Assembly: GCA_026416115.1 (NCBI GenBank)
Contig: JAOAFU010000166.1
Location: 1-46,537 of the forward strand
Source: Bacteroidales bacterium
Lineage (GTDB): Bacteria; Bacteroidota; Bacteroidia; Bacteroidales; DTGW01
Direction of reading: 5' to 3'
Length of the DNA stretch: 46,537 bases
This document shows positions 20,660 to 28,938 of the stretch, piece by piece; position 1 is the first letter of the stretch, and the number at the start of each line of letters is the position of its first letter. Under the pieces are notes generated by a model. That model was not told where the DNA came from. It made no database searches and saw only the letters and a list, made by a program, of their open reading frames with translations. The position numbers and the translations under genes are program-made.

Positions 20660-21619
20660 CTATTCCTTTGGGTTATTTCTCAGTTTCTCTATTTCTTCAA
20701 TTTGGCTTGCAAAGTAAGTGTTTTTTTCGGGAAATTTCAAAATTAATTTCCGATATATTTCAATCGCTTTATCGTAACTTCCCTGTTTTACAAGAATGCG
20801 CGCAAATGTCTCTGTCATAAAATCGTCGTGTTCATCTACACTGTTTGCAGAAATATCGGTTACTGGCGTCGTGTTTTCGATGGGTTGGGGTTTAATGTGA
20901 GGTAATTTTTCTAGAAATTCGTCAATTATAGCAAATTGTTCAGTAGCTTTTCGTGCAAAATTGCCAGTTTGGGGAATATTAATTTTCTCCTCTTCCTCTT
21001 TCAATACGGCTATCTCATCGTTATCAGCATGAGAAGTAGATGTTTTTTCGACGGAAGTTGAACTGTCGTCGAGTTCCAAAAATATATCACTACCCTTGTC
21101 GGCTATTTCAGAAACTAATATAGAAAAATCTTCGGTTGTAATATCGGGTTTAAGAATTTCAATTGAATCGTCGAGTTCAAACTCAACATCGGGTAAAATT
21201 TTTTTTTCGAATTCATCAGAAAGTTCTATCTGGTTGGCCTGGCTTAAAGTCTCGGATAGGGTCTCCTGAAGTGTGTCTTTATCTCGACGAGGCGTAAAAG
21301 GAGTATTGGAAGTATGGGGCGAAGTTGATTTTGTAACAACAGGCTCGTCGGACCGAGAAAATGTTTCTTCTTTACTGTCGATTGAGGAAAATTCGCTGTT
21401 AACAAAATCGAATAAAAGACGTTTATCGAATATATACCAAACATATCGCTCTAGCAACTCTTGATACTTTAAAAAAGAAATGTCTTTATAGTGCTTAAGA
21501 AGTAAAAAATAGGAAGGTTGAAAAAAAGGATATTCTTCAACAATTTTTTCGAACACAGGAAGGTTTTCCGGCGTAAAAAGTTCGGGGTGAGATAATATTT
21601 TATTTACTTCCTCTTTCAT
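20660..21619 (-). CDS. Hypothetical protein with C-terminal TPR-like motif
   Basis: 319 aa, acidic low-complexity middle; C-terminus ILVKQGSYDKAIEIYRKLILKFPEKNTYFASQIEEIEKLR is TPR-like; between lptE-like and secG. Confidence 0.8.
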   Translation of the reverse strand: MKEEVNKILSHPELFTPENLPVFEKIVEEYPFFQPSYFLLLKHYKDISFLKYQELLERYVWYIFDKRLLFDFVNSEFSSIDSKEETFSRSDEPVVTKSTSPHTSNTPFTPRRDKDTLQETLSETLSQANQIELSDEFEKKILPDVEFELDDSIEILKPDITTEDFSILVSEIADKGSDIFLELDDSSTSVEKTSTSHADNDEIAVLKEEEEKINIPQTGNFARKATEQFAIIDEFLEKLPHIKPQPIENTTPVTDISANSVDEHDDFMTETFARILVKQGSYDKAIEIYRKLILKFPEKNTYFASQIEEIEKLRNNPKE

Positions 21620-21640
21620 AATCCAGAGTTAGCTGTTTTA

Positions 21641-22162
21641 TTACCAATTGGCGAAAGCTTTATTGAAAATATCTTCAGTTATTTCCTCAAAAATAGTTTT
21701 AATAAGTTGTTGTTCTACCTGATTTAACATTTGGGTAGCTGGGAAATCCTGATATCTAGAGAAATTGGCATCGAAATTATATTTAGGCTCGACATTGTTA
21801 ACATATCTTACGCGAACAGTAACGGTTAAGCGGTTTTGAGCAGCTTTATCGTTACCCTGAACAGCCTGAGGCGTAACATCATAACCCACTATTTCTCCCT
21901 CAAAATAAACGTCACCCCCATCGGTCAGCATAGTCAAACGGGTTGAATTTTGAATTTTCTCCCTGAGCTTATCGGTAAGTTGCTGGGCCAAATAAGGACT
22001 GGCATTAGGCGCCCGGTTTTGAAAATAGCGTACTGTACAAGTTTTCACATCGGGTGAGATAGATGCCCCAGTTGTTGAGTAATGCACGGTAAAACAAGAG
22101 GATAAAACTAACAGGAGCAATATTAAACCGTAATAGCTATGTTTTATTTTAATCAAGGTCAT
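21641..22162 (-). CDS. lptE: LPS assembly lipoprotein LptE-like
   Basis: 173 aa; lipobox LLLVLSSCF; VRYFQNRAPNASPYLAQQLTDKLREKI typical of Bacteroidota LptE; conserved placement near secG. Confidence 0.8.
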   Translation of the reverse strand: MTLIKIKHSYYGLILLLLVLSSCFTVHYSTTGASISPDVKTCTVRYFQNRAPNASPYLAQQLTDKLREKIQNSTRLTMLTDGGDVYFEGEIVGYDVTPQAVQGNDKAAQNRLTVTVRVRYVNNVEPKYNFDANFSRYQDFPATQMLNQVEQQLIKTIFEEITEDIFNKAFANW

Positions 22163-23387
22163 ATTCTTTAATTTTTCTGTAGAGTGTACGTTCTGAAATT
22201 CCTAACTCTTCGGCTGCCAGCTTACGTTTTCCATTGTGCTTGTTAAGGGCTTTAACAATAAGCTCCTTCTCTTTTTCCTGTAAGGACAATGATTCCTCTA
22301 CAACCTCATGCGTATCTTCAATATGCTCTGCAGCGCGTGGTTTTGAGGTCACTGTTTTTACGGTTTCAATTTGTGGTTCAATATCTTCGGATTCGCTTTT
22401 ATATAATCGATTGAAAGCTGATTGATGATCGAGATTAAAGTCTTCGATACGTCCGGTTTGAATAAGCCCGTAAACAAGCTTTTTCAAATCGTTCATATCG
22501 GCTTTCATATCGAAAAGTATTTTATAAAGTATCTCCCGTTCCGAGGCAAAAGAAGAAGCCGACTCGGTATCGTTACGACTAAAAAGTACCGGAAGTTTAT
22601 TTTCAGAATAATTTGGCAAATACATTTTTAACGTTTCAGCATCGATCACTCGTTTTTTTTCTATAATCGAAATCTGTTCGGTAATATTTTTTAACTGCCT
22701 AACATTCCCAGGCCAGTGATAATTTTCGAGCACATGGATTGCCTCTTCGTCGAGGCTTATAGCGGGCATACGATATTTTTCGGCAAAATCGCTGGCAAAC
22801 TTTCTGAACAGCAGATAGATATCTTCTTTTCGCTCTTTTAAAGCTGGAACCGAAATGGGTACCGTGTTGAGACGATAAAACAGATCTTCTCTAAATTTTC
22901 CGTTCTGTATAGCCGTCGGTATGTCAACATTAGTCGCAGCCACCACTCGTACGTTGGTTTTTTGGACTTTAGACGAACCTACCTTAAGAAACTCGCCGGT
23001 CTCGAGTACTCTTAAGAGTCGCACCTGTGTAGCTAAAGGTAACTCGGCAACCTCATCGAGAAAGATGGTACCTCCGTTGGCTACTTCGAAATAACCTTTA
23101 CGACTTTCGTGAGCTCCTGTAAAAGATCCCTTTTCATGACCAAACAGTTCAGAATCGATAGTACCTTCGGGTATGGCACCACAGTTTACTGCTATGTATG
23201 GACCATGTTTTCGGGCACTGAAATGATGTATAATCTGGGGAAATATTTCCTTACCTGCACCACTAGGGCCGGTAATAAGTACCGACAAATCGGTTGGCGC
23301 AACCTGAACTGCAATGTTAATTGCCCGATTCAAAGCCGGATGATTTCCTATGATCCCGAATCGCTGCTTTACAGCCTGTAAATCCAT
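22149..23387 (-). CDS. Sigma-54-dependent Fis-family transcriptional activator (no N-terminal receiver domain)
   Basis: AAA+ domain GPSGAGKEIFPQIIHH, GSFTGA loop, VAATNVDI, C-terminal Fis HTH KRKLAAEELGISERTLYRKIKEYDLD. Confidence 0.93.
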   Translation of the reverse strand: MDLQAVKQRFGIIGNHPALNRAINIAVQVAPTDLSVLITGPSGAGKEIFPQIIHHFSARKHGPYIAVNCGAIPEGTIDSELFGHEKGSFTGAHESRKGYFEVANGGTIFLDEVAELPLATQVRLLRVLETGEFLKVGSSKVQKTNVRVVAATNVDIPTAIQNGKFREDLFYRLNTVPISVPALKERKEDIYLLFRKFASDFAEKYRMPAISLDEEAIHVLENYHWPGNVRQLKNITEQISIIEKKRVIDAETLKMYLPNYSENKLPVLFSRNDTESASSFASEREILYKILFDMKADMNDLKKLVYGLIQTGRIEDFNLDHQSAFNRLYKSESEDIEPQIETVKTVTSKPRAAEHIEDTHEVVEESLSLQEKEKELIVKALNKHNGKRKLAAEELGISERTLYRKIKEYDLD

Positions 23388-23406
23388 AAACCCATAAAAT
23401 TTATGA

Positions 23407-23437
23407 CAAAATTAACCACAAACTGACAAAATTGCAA
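23407..23437 (-). promoter_or_regulatory. Candidate promoter: TTG-N20-TAATTTTG (minus strand) for sigma-54 activator/lptE/secG operon
   Basis: Minus-strand -7 box at 23407..23414 and TTG at 23435..23437; 20-bp spacer; about 20 bp from the ATG. Confidence 0.45.
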
Positions 23438-23805
23438 TTTTATTTATCACCATCCTGTATTTTATAACTGCATTAACGATAATGTTTTAAGTCTCGCTGC
23501 ATCAAATCGAGGTTCATGTACGAAATCTCAACCAAGCTCTAACAAACAATAAACCAAAATATTAAGCCCAAACCTGCTGTTAAAAATAATTCGAGGACTC
23601 TTTATTGTATTCTAAAAAAAGAAAAAAACACAACACTTAAAAAGGGTAATATATTTTTCGCTGTAATAAATGATTTACTCGTATTCCATTTCTGCTCAAA
23701 TATGGCTGGAGATAAAATTATATAGAGCAGCTTAATAATATTCGGTCTAATTAAAATTTTTTTTTTCTTATTTTGCCTGCTCAATAAATCAATAACCGAT
23801 AAAAA

Positions 23806-24960
23806 ATGAGAATTACGCTATCCATTTATTTAGTTTTTATTTTACAGGCAAAATTATTTAGCCAAAATATTTTACCAGGCATTTACCAAACAGAGCTATA
23901 TTTCCCAATGCTATCAGGGAAGAAGATAGCAGTAGTAACAAACCATTCTTCAACAATAAAAAACACACATTTAGTCGACACTTTATTATCGCGAGGTCTT
24001 AAAGTAAATAAAATTTTTTGTCCCGAACATGGTTTTCGAGGTCAGGCAGAGGCAGGTGAGCATATCTTAAGCGAAACCGATTCGAAAACGGGACTACCTA
24101 TAATCTCGCTTTATGGAAAACACTACAAGCCCACTCCAAACGATTTAAAAGAAGTGGAGGTAATGGTTTTTGACTTGCAGGATGTAGGGGTACGCTGCTA
24201 CACTTATCTTTCTACCCTGCATTATGTAATGGAAGCGTGTGCAGAAAATAAAATACCTTTAATTGTTCTCGATCGGCCTAATCCCAACGGTTTTTATATC
24301 GATGGTCCCATGCTTGAACCTCGATATCGTTCATTTGTGGGATTACACCCAGTTCCATTAGTTTATGGAATGACCATAGGGGAATATGCTCAAATGATAA
24401 ACGGTGAGGGTTGGTTACGTAAGAACATTAAATGCAATCTTAATGTAATACCTTGTTTGCAATATAGCCACCATCAAAAAATTAAACTCGAGATTGCTCC
24501 ATCTCCTAATTTACGAACTATGCAGGCAATTTATCTCTACCCTTCACTGGTTTTATTCGAAGGTACCGTAATAAGTGTAGGACGAGGTACCCCTTCTCCC
24601 TTCACCTGCTTTGGGCATCCCTTACTCGACAGTGGAAACTTTAATTTTATTCCTAAAAAAAGAATTGGTTCCCCAGCTCCTCTATATGCCGATACTTTGT
24701 GCATAGGTTTTAATCTTGAAAATTATACTTTCCCCACCCCCGAAAACTTTTTTACCATACAATGGCTTCTTTTAGCATACAACCACTTCCCAGAAAAAAG
24801 TCGTTTTTTTAATAAATTTTTCAACTACTTAGCAGGAACCGATAAGTTGAAAAAACAAATTGAAGAGGGTAAAAACGAAGATGAAATTCGGCAATCGTGG
24901 AGGGAGGATATAGAAAAGTTCAAAAAAATTAGGGAAAAATATTTGATCTACCCAGAATAG
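23806..24960 (+). CDS. DUF1343 family protein (NamZ-type exo-beta-N-acetylmuramidase family)
   Basis: VTNHSSTIKNTHLVDTLL, FCPEHGFRGQAEAGEHI, VMVFDLQDVGVRCYTYLSTLHYVMEA, APSPNLRTMQAIYLYPSLVLFEGT. Confidence 0.92.
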   Translation: MRITLSIYLVFILQAKLFSQNILPGIYQTELYFPMLSGKKIAVVTNHSSTIKNTHLVDTLLSRGLKVNKIFCPEHGFRGQAEAGEHILSETDSKTGLPIISLYGKHYKPTPNDLKEVEVMVFDLQDVGVRCYTYLSTLHYVMEACAENKIPLIVLDRPNPNGFYIDGPMLEPRYRSFVGLHPVPLVYGMTIGEYAQMINGEGWLRKNIKCNLNVIPCLQYSHHQKIKLEIAPSPNLRTMQAIYLYPSLVLFEGTVISVGRGTPSPFTCFGHPLLDSGNFNFIPKKRIGSPAPLYADTLCIGFNLENYTFPTPENFFTIQWLLLAYNHFPEKSRFFNKFFNYLAGTDKLKKQIEEGKNEDEIRQSWREDIEKFKKIREKYLIYPE

Positions 24961-24972
24961 GTGTTCTATTTT

Positions 24973-26169
24973 TTATTCAACCAGCATCAAACCAGGATGA
25001 TTTCCAGTAATACAAACACCTCCCGAGGGGGTTACCACAAAGGTATTCTCAATTCCTACCATACCGACTCCAGGAATTCCTTTTTTAGGTTCAACGGCAA
25101 AAGTCATATTTTCCATTAACGGCTCGTCGAATCCTCTCGCAATTACTGGCCACTCGTCGATAGTTAGACCTATTCCATGACCTAAAAATTTGACACTCCT
25201 GCTGCCAAAACCCATAAAATTTTGCAAAAACTCTTCGTCGAGGTTTGCAAAAATTTTTTCATATATCTCAGATAGTACATTTCCAGGTTTCAGTAGCTCA
25301 GCAATATGGTATTGAATTTCGACACATCGCTTGTGTATATCTATTGTTTTGCTGTCGAGGCTACGACCAAACATATAAGTCATCGTTTTGTCGGTATGAT
25401 ATCCGTTATAACCACAGGCTACATCGAGAAATATTAGATCTCCTTTTTTAAGCAAATTTTTAGGGCTACCCATAAAGGGCGAAGCAGGCGAAATACCATA
25501 ATTACCACCAGGTCCGTCGAAACTAGTCGGATGAAGTGAGGCAACACCAAACCCCACCTGTCCGACACCGAGTTCGGTGTCAAACATCGAAAATCGTGTA
25601 ACCCCATGATGCCCATGTTGAAGCAAAATTCGATATAATTCTCCAATAAGCTCAACTTCGCTCATACCCTCTCTAAAAACCTTTACAACCGAGTCCTCGA
25701 GCACAAAGCGATGAATAGCTCCCGATTGTCGCATCTGTGCTAATTCATATTCCGACTTTACTGCTCTAACTTTAGAGACCTGAAGGTCTAAAGATTTTAC
25801 CTTATCAAATGGAAAATATTTGCGGAATCTTTCCAGATAGGCTAGAGGCAAAATTTCTGTCTCGACGAACAAGGTATCAAACGACTTAATCTGATGAAAA
25901 GCCGCAGCATCTTTAAAGCTACTCATAGGCATAATGTGGTCGAAATGCGATTCTTCGCGAGCCCTTTCATAACTACGACGTACCCACAACACTGGCTCTT
26001 GATCAGACGAAATCAGCAACATACCTTCTTGTCGAGTACCAGTAAAGTAGTACATATTGGTTTTGCTAACAATTAATGCATATTGCCAACCAGGATTTTC
26101 CTTATTCATCAGCTTTATAAATCGTTGCATTCTATTACGAAGCTCTTCTTTGGGGAAAAGCAAATCCAT
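24973..26169 (-). CDS. M24 family Xaa-Pro peptidase
   Basis: 398 aa; GDLIFLDVACGYNGYHTDKTMTY, GHGIGLTIDEWPVIARG, AVEPKKGIPGVGMVGIENTFVVT. Confidence 0.92.
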   Translation of the reverse strand: MDLLFPKEELRNRMQRFIKLMNKENPGWQYALIVSKTNMYYFTGTRQEGMLLISSDQEPVLWVRRSYERAREESHFDHIMPMSSFKDAAAFHQIKSFDTLFVETEILPLAYLERFRKYFPFDKVKSLDLQVSKVRAVKSEYELAQMRQSGAIHRFVLEDSVVKVFREGMSEVELIGELYRILLQHGHHGVTRFSMFDTELGVGQVGFGVASLHPTSFDGPGGNYGISPASPFMGSPKNLLKKGDLIFLDVACGYNGYHTDKTMTYMFGRSLDSKTIDIHKRCVEIQYHIAELLKPGNVLSEIYEKIFANLDEEFLQNFMGFGSRSVKFLGHGIGLTIDEWPVIARGFDEPLMENMTFAVEPKKGIPGVGMVGIENTFVVTPSGGVCITGNHPGLMLVE

Positions 26170-26189
26170 ATTCGTTTAATTAAGAAATG

Positions 26190-26197
26190 CAAAAGTA
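26190..26197 (-). promoter_or_regulatory. Candidate -7 box for the M24 peptidase gene
   Basis: Minus-strand TACTTTTG about 20 bp upstream of the start. Confidence 0.35.
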
Positions 26198-26372
26198 GTA
26201 AGTTTTTCTGGGCATCTACAAATATGCCGAGAAAATAGCATGTTAAGTAATATCAGATTCAAAATTGTCCTTAAAATCGGATGAATAATAGTTTTAGCCA
26301 TCGAAACCATCTTAGAGTAATTATTTTGTTGCTTAAAATAAATTCATCATTAAACAAAAAAATAAATTCACC

Positions 26373-26380
26373 TACCTTTG
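26373..26380 (+). promoter_or_regulatory. Candidate -7 box for the FtsX-like permease gene
   Basis: TACCTTTG 17 bp before the ATG at 26398; it lies inside the longer track ORF and so favours the shorter start. Confidence 0.45.
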
Positions 26381-26397
26381 TTACCAAAACAGTATAT

Positions 26398-27639
26398 ATG
26401 CGTTTGGAATGGTTTATAGCACGGCGCACTTTCGACAAAAAAGGCTCTGTATCCGCATCTCAAAAACTTGTAAGGATAGCTATCTTTGGTATTGCACTTT
26501 GTATAGCCGTAATGATTATTTCGGTAGCCATTCTTACAGGTTTTAAAAAAGCCATACGAGACAAAATGATAGGATTTGGCTCGCACATTCAAATTGTTAA
26601 TTATGATGCCAATACTTCATTCGAAACTACCCCTATTGAAAAACAGCAAAACATAATTGAAGCGGTTGAATCGATAGAAGGTGTAAAACATGTACAAACT
26701 TTTGCAATTAAAGCTGGCCTTATTAAGACCGAGACCGATATTCAGGGTATCGTGCTAAAAGGCATAGATAATAAGTTCGACTGGACTTTCTTTCAAAATT
26801 GCCTTACAGTAGGTAATATCTTCGAAGTTAACGATACTGCTCCTAGCTCGGGAGTTATAATCTCTCATTATTTATCAAAATTACTTAAGTTAAAAGTTCA
26901 CGACGAGTTTTTAACCTATTTTATTCAAGATCCACCAAGGGTAAGAAAATTTGTAGTGAAAGGTATTTACAAAACCGATGTAGATGAGATAGATAAAACC
27001 TTTATTCTATGCGATATAGCACATATCCAGAAACTGAACAACTGGCGACGCGATCAAATTAGCGGTTATGAAATAGCTTTGAGAGATTTTAGTCAGATAG
27101 AAGATTTAAAAGCTAAAATAAGTGATGCTGTTTCCTATCAAACGCTTTCGCAAAAATACCTATTAAAGGTAGAAAGTATCAAGGATAAATATCCTCAGGT
27201 TTTTGACTGGTTAAACCTGATGGATATGAATGTGGTAGTAATATTGACGTTAATGCTTGCCGTTAGCGGCTTTAACATGATTGCTGGACTCATTATTCTA
27301 ATCCTCGATCGCACTCAAATGATTGGAACCCTGAAAGCATTAGGCGCAACCGATAGGAGCATACAAAATATTTTTTTAATCCAAGCTTTTCGGTTAATTG
27401 TCATTGGATTGATTTATGGAAATGCAATTGGAATTGGTTTATGCCTAATACAGCAACATTTTAAGTTGCTGCATCTTGATCCGGCATCGTACTATATCGA
27501 GTATGTACCAGTATACCTTAATGCAAGCTATATTTTATTGTTAAACATTGGTGCCACCATCGTAACTTTTGCCATGTTGCTAATACCCTCAAGAATAATT
27601 TCGCGCCTTAATCCGGCAGAAACCATTAAATTTGCATGA
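26398..27639 (+). CDS. FtsX-like/LolCE-type ABC transporter permease
   Basis: MRLEWFIARRTFDKKGSVSASQKLVRIAIFGIALCIAVMIISVAILTGFKKAIRDKMIGFGSHIQI; C-terminal FtsX TM region LNPAETIKFA. Confidence 0.9.
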   Translation: MRLEWFIARRTFDKKGSVSASQKLVRIAIFGIALCIAVMIISVAILTGFKKAIRDKMIGFGSHIQIVNYDANTSFETTPIEKQQNIIEAVESIEGVKHVQTFAIKAGLIKTETDIQGIVLKGIDNKFDWTFFQNCLTVGNIFEVNDTAPSSGVIISHYLSKLLKLKVHDEFLTYFIQDPPRVRKFVVKGIYKTDVDEIDKTFILCDIAHIQKLNNWRRDQISGYEIALRDFSQIEDLKAKISDAVSYQTLSQKYLLKVESIKDKYPQVFDWLNLMDMNVVVILTLMLAVSGFNMIAGLIILILDRTQMIGTLKALGATDRSIQNIFLIQAFRLIVIGLIYGNAIGIGLCLIQQHFKLLHLDPASYYIEYVPVYLNASYILLLNIGATIVTFAMLLIPSRIISRLNPAETIKFA

Positions 27640-27652
27640 CAAAACATACACA

Positions 27653-28822
27653 ATGGACGAGACAAGATATCAGCAAAGAGGTGTTTCAGCCTCTAAAGAA
27701 GATGTTCACAGAGCAATAAAGAATATCGATAAAGGCATATTTCCTAAAGCATTCTGTAAAATAATACCCGACTACTTAACCAACGACCCAGCATACTGTG
27801 TTGTTATGCATGCCGATGGAGCAGGTACAAAATCATCCTTGGCTTACCTTTACTGGAAAGAGACTGGCGATATATCGGTGTGGAAAGGTATTGCACAAGA
27901 TGCCCTTGTCATGAACATCGACGATTTACTTTGTGTTGGAGCCACAAAAAACATTTTACTCTCGTCGACAATTGGAAGGAACAAAAATCTGATCCCAGGC
28001 GATGTTATTACTGCAATTATTGAAGGAACTCATCAGCTCTGCGAGGAACTGAGCCAGTGGGGTATCTCTGTTTATCCAACCGGTGGAGAAACTGCCGATG
28101 TTGGCGATCTAGTTAGAACAATAATTGTTGATAGTACAGTAGTTTGCCGCATGAGGAGAGACGAAGTCATCGACAACGCACGAATCCAACCTGGCGATGT
28201 CATTGTTGGTCTTTCTTCAACAGGTCAGGCAATATACGAAAACCAATATAACTCGGGTATAGGCAGTAATGGGCTTACTTCTGCCCGTCACGACATGTTT
28301 ACTCATGAACTGGCCTCAAAATATCCCGAAAGTTACGACCCAATTGTTCCAAATGATCTTATTTACACTGGTAAATTCAAACTCACCGACAAAATCGAAG
28401 GTACAAATCTCGATGCGGGGAAACTCGTTCTCTCTCCCACCCGTACCTATGCTCCTATAATTGCCAAAATTTTACCCCTTTATCGCGATAAAATTCATGG
28501 AATGGTTCATTGTTCTGGAGGAGCTCAAACAAAAGTTCTCCATTTTGTCGATAAAGTTCATGTAGTTAAAAATAATCTTTTCGATACCCCCATACTTTTT
28601 AATCTTATACAGCAACAAAGTCAAACCCCCTGGAAAGAAATGTATAAAGTTTTTAACATGGGACATCGATTTGAGATTTATACCGACCAGGATACTGCCG
28701 AACAAATTATTAAAATATCTAATGAATTTAGTGTTGATGCTAAAATTATCGGACATTGTGAGCCACACAGCTCAAAAAAACTAACCATACGCTCAGAACA
28801 CGGCGAGTTTGTTTACGAATAA
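27653..28822 (+). CDS. AIR synthase family protein (PurM-like, phosphoribosylformylglycinamidine cyclo-ligase)
   Basis: CVVMHADGAGTKSSLAYLYWKETGD, YPTGGETADVGDLVRTIIVD, HCSGGAQTKVLHF. Start placed at ATG 27653; the track start 27632 is TTG. Confidence 0.88.
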   Translation: MDETRYQQRGVSASKEDVHRAIKNIDKGIFPKAFCKIIPDYLTNDPAYCVVMHADGAGTKSSLAYLYWKETGDISVWKGIAQDALVMNIDDLLCVGATKNILLSSTIGRNKNLIPGDVITAIIEGTHQLCEELSQWGISVYPTGGETADVGDLVRTIIVDSTVVCRMRRDEVIDNARIQPGDVIVGLSSTGQAIYENQYNSGIGSNGLTSARHDMFTHELASKYPESYDPIVPNDLIYTGKFKLTDKIEGTNLDAGKLVLSPTRTYAPIIAKILPLYRDKIHGMVHCSGGAQTKVLHFVDKVHVVKNNLFDTPILFNLIQQQSQTPWKEMYKVFNMGHRFEIYTDQDTAEQIIKISNEFSVDAKIIGHCEPHSSKKLTIRSEHGEFVYE

Positions 28823-28902
28823 TTTACAATACTCTACCCTATTTATTACAATTTTCAGTCTCACTCGCTATTAATATTCCATGCTTATACTATACAATTG
28901 GT

Positions 28903-28910
28903 TAATTTTG
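28903..28910 (+). promoter_or_regulatory. Candidate -7 box for the GH2 gene
   Basis: TAATTTTG 29 bp upstream of the ATG. Confidence 0.35.
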
Positions 28911-28938
28911 ATCTATTAACAACAATATCCAATCCAAT

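Noticed and set aside
23602-23784. 60-aa minus-strand ORF in the sigma-54 activator/DUF1343 gap
   Set aside because: Lys/Ile/Phe-rich translation of AT-rich DNA; no homology signal.
24946-24980. Short hairpin AATAG-GTGTT-CTATTTTTT between DUF1343 and M24 genes
   Set aside because: Only about 5 AT-rich base pairs and overlaps the stop codon; too weak to call a terminator.
26281-26397. N-terminal extension of the FtsX-like permease in the ORF track
   Set aside because: Contains a TACCTTTG promoter box and low-complexity residues; the ATG at 26398 (MRLEWFIARR) matches the family start.
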